Part shown: positions 57,868 through 64,000 of the stretch, piece by piece
How positions within the stretch are numbered: the stretch's first letter is position 1
Layout of the letters: each line of letters opens with the position of its first letter
Origin: Mycolicibacterium boenickei
GTDB lineage: Bacteria; Actinomycetota; Actinomycetes; Mycobacteriales; Mycobacteriaceae
Length of the DNA: 64,000 bases
Direction: 5' to 3'
Assembly (NCBI RefSeq): GCF_010731295.1
Contig: NZ_AP022579.1
Span: 62,001-126,000 of the forward strand
The notes under the pieces: generated by a model
The model's database searches: none
Seen by the model: only the letters and a program-made list of their open reading frames with translations
Told to the model about the DNA's origin: nothing
Made by a program: the position numbers and the translations under genes

Positions 57868-59550
57868 ATGAGGGTTCGGGGGGAATCGTCGCGCCGGGCG
57901 CGACGGGAGCGCGGCACGCGGCGCTGGGGATCGATGCTGATGGCCGGCGGCGTCGTCGTCGCGGTGTCGGCGGGAGTCACGGTCAGCACGCCGGCGGCCA
58001 CCTACAGCGCCGCGGTCCGGCTGATCGGCACGACGATCGGCGTCGGGCCCTCGTTCGACGGATTCGGTTTGAGCGTCCCGATGTTCTTCTACGGGAGCAC
58101 GGTGCCCGAAGGCGACTCGTTCCACACCGTCCCCTACCCGGCGCAGATCAACGTCGACATCCCGATCATCTCCGACCTGCCCGGCCTGTCCGACATTCCG
58201 TACTGGCCTCACTCGCTGAAACGGTCCGAGCAGATCGGGGCGGGCTACCTCCAGCAGGACATCGCCAACACACCGGCCGACGAAAAGGTCACGATCATCG
58301 GCATGTCCCAAGGCACCGAGGTGGCTGAGATCGTGCGCGCCGCGATGTCCAAAGACCCGAATTACGTTGCCAACGCGGACAATTACGAGTTCGTCTTCAT
58401 CGGCGATCCCTATCAGCCCAACGGCGGCATCCTGACCCGCTTCACCTCATGGAGCGATGTCCCCGTGCTCGGCGACCTCTTCCCGCTCGGCCGGCCCGGA
58501 CCGTCCGACAGCCCCTTCAAGACGACCTATTACCAGAACCAGTACGACGGCTTCGCTGATTTCCCAGCCTATTTCAACGTCCTGTCCATCGCGAACGCCG
58601 TCGCCGGGATCTTGTTCCAGCATGTCTTCCCCGGCTATGTATTGGAGCATCCCGACGCCCCCAACGCCGTCACCACTCAGGTCGGCAACACCACATACGT
58701 GATGCTGCCCCAGTACCTACCGCTGCTGGCGCCGCTGCGCATCCCCGCGTCGGTGATCGGCGCGGAACGATTCGTCGACGCCCTCGACCCGGTGCTGCGG
58801 GTCTTCGTCGAGATGGGATACGACCGCACCGCAGACCCCAGCCAGGTCAAGGAATTCGGCTGGGTCACACCGCCGGAGAAATTTCAGGAAGCGCTCGACG
58901 AGCTACCGGCGGCGTTCGAGCAATCCTTGGCGATCCTCGGCGGCGAGAAGTACACCCCCACGCTGCCGCAGCCTGTCGTCTCGGGCACCGAACCCGAGAC
59001 GCCGGTGACCGAACACCCGATAGACCCGGTGGGCACCTCGCCCTTCGAGCAGGGGGTGCGGCACTCGGTGGAGGATGTGGCGGCAGCGTTGTCGAACGCC
59101 ACCCGGCCGCTGGCCAAGGTGCTTCAGGCCATCGGCGATGCCACCGCGCCGCACAAGACCGTCGACCCGGCCGACAGCCCGGCTCCGTTGGACACCAAGG
59201 CAGACAAGGGCATCACGGCCGACAAGGTTGACACCGAAGTCGGCAGCAAGGTTGCCGCCGATGCCAATGCCAATGCCAATGCCAATGCCAATGCCAATGC
59301 CAAGACCGACGCGAAGGCCGGCGACGAGCCGAAGTCCACACCGTTGGGCCGTCATCCCCGGACCCGCGCGGACTCCGTGAGCACCGATTCGGCGCCGCGA
59401 CTGAAGGTGGTCCGGGACGGGGACAAATCCGACGAGAAGCCCGCCCGCGCCACGAAGCGGGCCGCCAAGCAGGCGGAAAAGCCGGCCGCGAAGTCAGCGA
59501 ACGATCAGCACGACCGGCCCGCGAAGCACGACAGCAAGCAGGCTGGTTAG
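57868..59550 (+). CDS. PE-PPE domain alpha/beta hydrolase (paralogue 2)
   Basis: About 560 residues. It matches paralogue 1 from VVVAVSAGVTV through the hydrolase domain (FYGSTVPEGDSFHTV, IIGMSQGTEVAEI, FIGDPYQPNGG). Its C-terminal tail is longer and contains an Ala-Asn repeat, then a Lys/Ala-rich end. The ATG at 57868 follows a clean spacer; the 27 codons before it look non-coding. It should be exported and act on envelope lipids. Confidence 0.85.
   Translation: MRVRGESSRRARRERGTRRWGSMLMAGGVVVAVSAGVTVSTPAATYSAAVRLIGTTIGVGPSFDGFGLSVPMFFYGSTVPEGDSFHTVPYPAQINVDIPIISDLPGLSDIPYWPHSLKRSEQIGAGYLQQDIANTPADEKVTIIGMSQGTEVAEIVRAAMSKDPNYVANADNYEFVFIGDPYQPNGGILTRFTSWSDVPVLGDLFPLGRPGPSDSPFKTTYYQNQYDGFADFPAYFNVLSIANAVAGILFQHVFPGYVLEHPDAPNAVTTQVGNTTYVMLPQYLPLLAPLRIPASVIGAERFVDALDPVLRVFVEMGYDRTADPSQVKEFGWVTPPEKFQEALDELPAAFEQSLAILGGEKYTPTLPQPVVSGTEPETPVTEHPIDPVGTSPFEQGVRHSVEDVAAALSNATRPLAKVLQAIGDATAPHKTVDPADSPAPLDTKADKGITADKVDTEVGSKVAADANANANANANANAKTDAKAGDEPKSTPLGRHPRTRADSVSTDSAPRLKVVRDGDKSDEKPARATKRAAKQAEKPAAKSANDQHDRPAKHDSKQAG
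59263..59304 (+). repeat. GCCAAT hexanucleotide repeat inside PE-PPE paralogue 2
   Basis: Six perfect GCCAAT copies (59263-59298), followed by GCCAAG, encode (Ala-Asn)6-Ala-Lys. The unit is two codons long, so slippage would change the tail length without a frameshift. Confidence 0.9.
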
Positions 59551-61205
59551 TTCTCCGACGGCGGGCGCTGCGGACGACGCTGAATCCGCAGCGCCTGCGT
59601 CGGCACCTGAAGATCGGTGGTCGGCGGGGCGGCCAGCACCGTCGTCGAATCCTCCTTCAGGCGCACGATTCTCGGCACCGACGCCGCCCGGGGTTGCCGC
59701 GCGATGGTCGGCGGAGCGGACTCTTCGACCGCAGGCTTCGCGGGCACGACCTCCGTCGGTGGTTCGGGCGCCGGTTTGGCCGAACGGGTTTCGCGTCGCA
59801 CCAGATACCCGGCGAACGGCCCGGTGAACACCATCACCGCCAGCACGAGCAGGCTCAGCACGGCCACGGTGACATCGAACGTGCTGGTGATCTGCTGGGC
59901 CAGGTTGTTGCCGTAGATCGCCGCAGGCGCGGGCCCGGCGTAGCGCGGTGCCAGGGCCACCCCGATGGCCACGTTCGCCACCGTGAAGACGAACAACACC
60001 GCGCTGAAGGCGGCGGCGACCGTCGTCGACGTCACCCCCCGATCGAGCTGACGGTGCAGCCACCGTGCCACCAGTGCGGTGACCAGGTTGAACACCGTCA
60101 TCGCGACGGTGTCGTACAGCGCCCGTGGAAGATCGAGCGACAGGGCGATCAGGAAATCGACGACCCGCAGCGCCGCCGCCGCGAACGCCCAGAAGGCGAT
60201 CAGCGTCAGGCACTTCTGCGCGGCACCACGGTAGGCACCGATGGTGGGCGGCTTGATCAGGAAGACGGCGTACAGCGTCGTCGGCGCCACGATCGCGGCG
60301 GCGGCCGCCCAGGCGAGGTAGCCCTCGTAACCCACGGCCGCCGTCGAGGTGTTCTGGGCGATGCCATGGAAGGCGTCGATGTCGCGGCCGATACCGGCAA
60401 GCCACACCAGGGTGGCGGCGATCGCGCCCGAGACGCCGATGGCCGTGGTGGCCAGCCGCGCCGCGCCGGTCCGCTCGGTCAGCCAGCGCGAGGCGATGAC
60501 CAGGGCGATCATCGCCTCCGCCCCGTAGAGCAGGGTGGTGACGATGACGGCGATGTCGTGGCCGCCGAACTCGACCTGGGTGACGAACAGGTACCGCAGC
60601 CGCCAGTACAGGTTGAATGCGACCGACAGCGTCGCCAGCGCGATCGAGAGGAAACCGATCACCCGGGCTACGGCATACCAGCGGCGAAACTTGTTGTCCT
60701 CGACCGTGATCGACGTGATGGGCGGCTGCCCGGCCAGCAGTGCGCCCGCGACGCCCAGCAACATGCCCGGCCCCACCCCCGGCGGCACGGCGCCCGTCCC
60801 GCCACTGCTCACCGTCTGCGCCAGGTGGTAGCCGACGAAACAGACGACCACGACGAGGTAGGCGGCGCTGAGCACAAGCCGGATGCGGCTGGTGCGGCGG
60901 ACGTCCGAGGTGGGAGCGGCCAGGCGGAACGGCCCCGCGTGCGGCGCCACCGCGGCACCGATGGCCAGCAGCGTCACGACGGCCAGCAGGACGAACGTCG
61001 ACCCCGCACTGCCGGGGACACCGAGGCCGAATTCCAGGTTCCACGGGAGCAGCATCGCGACGACGAGCAGCACCACGGCCAGACCGTCGCGCACCCGGTT
61101 GGTACGGGTGGGCACGTAGCCGACCCGCTGGGGACGCTCCGCGGCCCGCGCGGCCATGGTCGCCACCTCGACGGTGGCGGACGCGTCGTAACGCTCGTCG
61201 CTCAC
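59547..61205 (-). CDS. Polytopic membrane protein of unknown function
   Basis: About 552 residues with ten or more hydrophobic segments (for example VVLLVVAMLLPWNLEF and AAYLVVVVCFVGYHLA), followed by a Pro/Glu-rich cytoplasmic tail of about 100 residues. GAGAGGAA precedes the GTG at 61205. I do not recognise a named family. It is divergent from the large DUF7159 protein, and such pairing may be functional. Its 3' end overlaps the PE-PPE gene by four bases. Confidence 0.72.
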   Translation of the reverse strand: MSDERYDASATVEVATMAARAAERPQRVGYVPTRTNRVRDGLAVVLLVVAMLLPWNLEFGLGVPGSAGSTFVLLAVVTLLAIGAAVAPHAGPFRLAAPTSDVRRTSRIRLVLSAAYLVVVVCFVGYHLAQTVSSGGTGAVPPGVGPGMLLGVAGALLAGQPPITSITVEDNKFRRWYAVARVIGFLSIALATLSVAFNLYWRLRYLFVTQVEFGGHDIAVIVTTLLYGAEAMIALVIASRWLTERTGAARLATTAIGVSGAIAATLVWLAGIGRDIDAFHGIAQNTSTAAVGYEGYLAWAAAAAIVAPTTLYAVFLIKPPTIGAYRGAAQKCLTLIAFWAFAAAALRVVDFLIALSLDLPRALYDTVAMTVFNLVTALVARWLHRQLDRGVTSTTVAAAFSAVLFVFTVANVAIGVALAPRYAGPAPAAIYGNNLAQQITSTFDVTVAVLSLLVLAVMVFTGPFAGYLVRRETRSAKPAPEPPTEVVPAKPAVEESAPPTIARQPRAASVPRIVRLKEDSTTVLAAPPTTDLQVPTQALRIQRRPQRPPSEN

Positions 61206-61388
61206 GTACCGATTCCTCTCTATGAGTGACAACGCAGCGGGACTCAACCAGCGTGCTCACTTTTGCTCCGACGCACAAGCAGCGCTGGCAGCCGCATCGT
61301 TTGACCACCAAGGTCCGTCGCAGCTGTGCGGTAGCTTGGATTTGTCCGTCGGGGCTCGTACAACGTGCAAGAAGCAAGGAGTGGAACC

Positions 61389-63257
61389 GTGGACGTAGTC
61401 CTCGGGGTGGCGGTCACCGGGCGTGTGGCGCGCTTGGCCATGGTCGGATCCCCCGCGAGTGGCGGCCAGGTTCTGGACCAATACGCGCTCGACCTGCCCG
61501 ACGACCTCGTGGCCGAGATGTCGGAGTTGGCCGAGACCATCATCGGCACCTTCCGGGCGGTGACCGAATCGGGTAACCAGGTCGCCGCGACCCGATTGTG
61601 CGTTCCCGACGATTCAGCCGCCGACACGTTGCGTCAGACAGTGCTCGACGCGGGCGTGCCGAACGTCGAGCTGGTGACCGAGGCCGAGGCCGCCGCGGCC
61701 CTGGCCCGCAGCGTGGGTGCCGACGCCGCGTTGCTGCTCGCCGATGACGACACCGTGTCACTCACCGTGGTCGGCGAGAGCAGTGAGGCACCAACTTCCA
61801 CGTTGGCCACCATGCCGATCGGCACCGCCGGGCCCGCGGCCGCGTGCGCCGCGGTGCTGCAGCGGGTACCCGCCGACGAAGCACCGACCCGCGTGCTGTT
61901 GGTCGGGCAGCGCCTCGATCTTGATTCCGTTGCGGCAGAGCTTCGTTCGACCGCACCGGTCGAAGTCGCGCCCGACGCGGGCTTCGCGATCGCCCGCGGC
62001 GCCGCACAACTGGTCGGCGATGTCGCCCCGGCAAGTGCCTCCACGCAGATGGCACCCATCGTCGGTGTGCCACAGGATCCGACCCAGATGGCGCCCGTGT
62101 CGGAGGCCACTCAGATGGCGCCTGCCGCCGCGGACGCGACGCAGATGGCCCCGGCCGCCGGCGATGCCACGCAGATGGCCCCGGCCGCCGACGCCACCCA
62201 GATGGCACCCGCCCGCGCTGACTCCGCGGCCGTCGGCCCGGATCTGGCGTACTCGCAGGAACCCGAGGACGAACCCTGGGCCGACGAGATGCCTATGGAC
62301 GCGGTCAACGAGTTCGTCCCCGAGCAGGACGACGACGCGGACTACACGACCGTCATCGCACCGCCGCCGCCTCGGATGCTGTTGATGGGCAGCGCCATGG
62401 CCTTCGTCGTGGTGAGCTTCGCCACGCTGGCCACCGCGGTCGCCATCAATGTCCGGCCGGCGGCCGACGTGCGCGCCCAGCCTGCACCCACCGAGCAGGC
62501 CGCGACCGTACCCGGCAACTACCTTCCGCCGGTGCCGCACGAGCCGGATCCGGTGGCACTGCCCGTGTCCGTTCTCACCCCGCCACCCGCCGCTCCGGCC
62601 GCGCCCAGGGTGCGCACCGACACCGGCAACCAGCCGCCTGTGGTGGCCCCGCCGGCCGCACCTCCCGCCGTGCCTGCTCCTCCGCCGGTCGAGGTCTCGC
62701 CGGGGCCCGTTCCGGTGCCCGTCCCGATTCCGTTGCCCGTTCCGGTCCCGCTGCCGCCGGTGGTGTGGCCGACGGTTCCGACGTGGGTGCCGACGACCCC
62801 GCCGACCACGACGACGGTCCCGCCCACCACCACTACGACGAAACCGCCGACGACCACGACGACTCCGCCCACAACCACGACGGCGCCTCCGACCACGACC
62901 ACCGCACCGCCGACCACAACGACAGCTCCTCCGACCACGACGGCGCCGCCCACCACGACTGTCGCCCCGCCGACCAAGACCTCGGAACCTCCCATCGAGG
63001 TGCCGACCCACACCGTGCCGACGTACACACCCCCGGTCGAACAACCGACCATCGAGGCTCCCGCGACGCAGGCCCCGGTCACGACGATGCCGCAGTATCC
63101 GTCGGGCGGAGGGTCCTCGTCGAGTGAAGGGGGATCCTCCGGCGGCGGATTGTTCGGTGGCGGAAGCGGCTCGAGCAGCGGAGGCAGCGGCGGACTGTTC
63201 GGCGGCGGTAGCGGCTCCGGTGGCTCGCCGGTGACGACGATGCCCGTCAGCCCGTAG
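61389..63257 (+). CDS. Large DUF7159-type protein with repeats
   Basis: 622 residues. The N-terminal MDVVLGVAVTGRVARLAMVG resembles the protein at 50754. A central region (62043-62210) has six copies of T-Q-M-A-P spaced 8-12 residues. One helix at ~337-360 is followed by an extracytoplasmic domain with long Thr/Pro tracts (PPTTTT units, ~62800-62970) and a Gly/Ser-rich end. GTG at 61389 has AAGGAG upstream. It is probably an envelope-spanning protein, possibly O-mannosylated on the Thr tracts. Its role is unknown. Confidence 0.75.
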   Translation: MDVVLGVAVTGRVARLAMVGSPASGGQVLDQYALDLPDDLVAEMSELAETIIGTFRAVTESGNQVAATRLCVPDDSAADTLRQTVLDAGVPNVELVTEAEAAAALARSVGADAALLLADDDTVSLTVVGESSEAPTSTLATMPIGTAGPAAACAAVLQRVPADEAPTRVLLVGQRLDLDSVAAELRSTAPVEVAPDAGFAIARGAAQLVGDVAPASASTQMAPIVGVPQDPTQMAPVSEATQMAPAAADATQMAPAAGDATQMAPAADATQMAPARADSAAVGPDLAYSQEPEDEPWADEMPMDAVNEFVPEQDDDADYTTVIAPPPPRMLLMGSAMAFVVVSFATLATAVAINVRPAADVRAQPAPTEQAATVPGNYLPPVPHEPDPVALPVSVLTPPPAAPAAPRVRTDTGNQPPVVAPPAAPPAVPAPPPVEVSPGPVPVPVPIPLPVPVPLPPVVWPTVPTWVPTTPPTTTTVPPTTTTTKPPTTTTTPPTTTTAPPTTTTAPPTTTTAPPTTTAPPTTTVAPPTKTSEPPIEVPTHTVPTYTPPVEQPTIEAPATQAPVTTMPQYPSGGGSSSSEGGSSGGGLFGGGSGSSSGGSGGLFGGGSGSGGSPVTTMPVSP

Positions 63258-63281
63258 CTCCCACCCGAAAGGAACGCCGCA

Positions 63282-63506
63282 GTGCCCAAGAAGCGTTGGA
63301 ACGACCTGTCCCCCACCGCCAAGACGGCCGTCATCGTCGTGGCTGCGGCCGATGCCGGGCTGCGCGCCTGGGCGCTGCGCGACCTCGCCGGGCGCGAGCC
63401 GAGCCGGATCAACGGACCGAAGTGGTTGTGGGGCAGCGCACTCGGGCTGCTGACCACCTCAGGTGTGCTGCCCGTGGCCTATCTGGTGGTCGGGCGTAGG
63501 TCCTGA
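63282..63506 (+). CDS. Small membrane-associated protein
   Basis: 74 residues with two hydrophobic segments (AVIVVAAADAGLRAWAL and GLLTTSGVLPVAYLVV). It starts with GTG after AAAGGAA and lies 24 bases after the preceding gene. Family not recognised; cytochrome- or phospholipase-like small membrane subunits have a similar size. Confidence 0.6.
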   Translation: MPKKRWNDLSPTAKTAVIVVAAADAGLRAWALRDLAGREPSRINGPKWLWGSALGLLTTSGVLPVAYLVVGRRS

Positions 63507-63527
63507 CCAGGCGGCCAGGACCTACGT
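63496..63527. terminator. Shared terminator hairpin between convergent genes
   Basis: CGTAGGTCCTG and CAGGACCTACG form a perfect 11 bp stem with a 10-base loop. The arms span the ends of both convergent genes, so it could end transcription in both directions. Confidence 0.65.
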
Positions 63528-64000
63528 GCCCTTCACGTTCATGACCTGACGCAGCTCATGCTCGATCTCGATGAGACTCGCGGCGTCCGCCATCACCACG
63601 TCGATGTCCTTGTACGCGTCGGGAATCTCATCGATCCATTCCGCGCCGTGCCGATACTCGATACCCCGCATCCGTTGCGCGAGGTCATCGGCGGTGAACC
63701 GACGACGCGCCTCGTTGCGGGAGAAGCGGCGGCCGGCGCCGTGCGGCGCTGAGCACAACCCGGCAGGGTCGCCCTTGCCGCGCACCACATATGACCGAGT
63801 TCCCATGCTGCCCGGGATCAGCCCCATGACGCCGGTGTGCGCGTCGATCGCACCCTTACGCGTCAACCACACATCCCGGCCGCCGTGGTGTTCCTTGCGG
63901 GTGTAGTTGTGGTGCGTGTTGATGCGCTCGACCTCGAAATCGCCTGCGGTGTGCAGCCGGCTCATCTCGGCATAGCCCATCCAATCGGCGAAGACCGACA
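63522..64000 (-). CDS. rtcB: RtcB-type RNA ligase, N-terminus outside window
   Basis: About 159 C-terminal residues are visible, and the frame stays open to base 64000. INTHHNYTRKEHHGGRDVWLTRKGA and GLIPGSMGTRSYVVRGKG are conserved RtcB segments; HGAGRRFSR carries the His that accepts GMP. The protein ends LRQVMNVKGT, the usual RtcB C-terminus. It joins 3'-phosphate and 5'-hydroxyl RNA ends in repair or tRNA healing. Confidence 0.92.
   Translation of the reverse strand, partial: SVFADWMGYAEMSRLHTAGDFEVERINTHHNYTRKEHHGGRDVWLTRKGAIDAHTGVMGLIPGSMGTRSYVVRGKGDPAGLCSAPHGAGRRFSRNEARRRFTADDLAQRMRGIEYRHGAEWIDEIPDAYKDIDVVMADAASLIEIEHELRQVMNVKGT

Noticed and set aside
59494..61377. 627-codon minus-strand frame overlapping the polytopic membrane protein
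   Set aside because: Arg/Ala/Gly-rich translation without hydrophobic pattern; the other minus frame encodes a clear membrane protein.

Overview
The window is high-G+C actinobacterial DNA, almost certainly from a rapidly growing mycobacterium (Mycolicibacterium type). The evidence is the gene set: an Arr rifampicin ADP-ribosyltransferase, PE-PPE-domain hydrolases, a Culp-type cutinase, a Ddn-like F420-dependent reductase, PknH-sensor-type lipoproteins, DUF7159 proteins, a DesA3-like desaturase and a Pit phosphate transporter paired with its usual small membrane protein. TANNNT boxes placed 6-9 bases before several ATG starts (leaderless mRNAs) fit as well.

Left end (1-15.3 kb), accessory: a class 1 DISARM anti-phage operon on the minus strand, in the order drmD (SNF2 helicase), drmMI (adenine methylase), drmA (helicase), drmB (DUF1998). 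The genes are joined by stop/start overlaps. drmB runs off the left edge, and drmC would be expected outside. Divergent from drmD, across a promoter carrying a 9+9 bp inverted repeat, is a two-gene unit: a protein joining an HEXXH metallopeptidase-like domain to a C-terminal HicA-like domain, followed by a DUF3800 protein. I regard this pair as the best candidate for an undescribed defence module.

15.3-29.3 kb: an SDR oxidoreductase, arr, a CX5R phosphatase, a Mut7-C protein, a Ddn-like reductase, a coupled operon of ABC permease, ABC ATPase with a cNMP-binding domain, and NYN/OST-HTH protein, then an SsuABC-like transporter operon ending in a SulP anion transporter. GTTAC-type repeats upstream of that operon recur before the GntR gene at 33 kb. 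Two DUF202 proteins and an AbiEi/DUF559-like protein follow.

29.4-39.8 kb, mostly minus strand: an orphan GyrB paralogue immediately downstream of a sulfatase and its GntR regulator, then a formylglycine-generating enzyme that would activate the sulfatase, galactokinase, a patatin-like lipase, a flavin monooxygenase, a P450 and a His-rich secreted peptide.

40-54 kb: two paralogous lipoproteins with a shared promoter/leader flank a GH25-like protein and a desaturase. Next come a Ser/Thr kinase fused to a solute-binding domain, a flippase-like membrane protein with a kinase-like middle domain, a palindrome-rich intergenic region, an SNF2-type helicase, a DUF7159 protein, a lipoprotein and the Pit transporter pair.

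54-64 kb: a cutinase, two PE-PPE hydrolase paralogues around a TetR regulator with conserved upstream boxes and palindromes, a polytopic membrane protein, a large repeat-rich DUF7159 protein, a small membrane protein and the C-terminal part of RtcB RNA ligase at the right edge. I saw no tRNA, rRNA, insertion sequence or CRISPR array.
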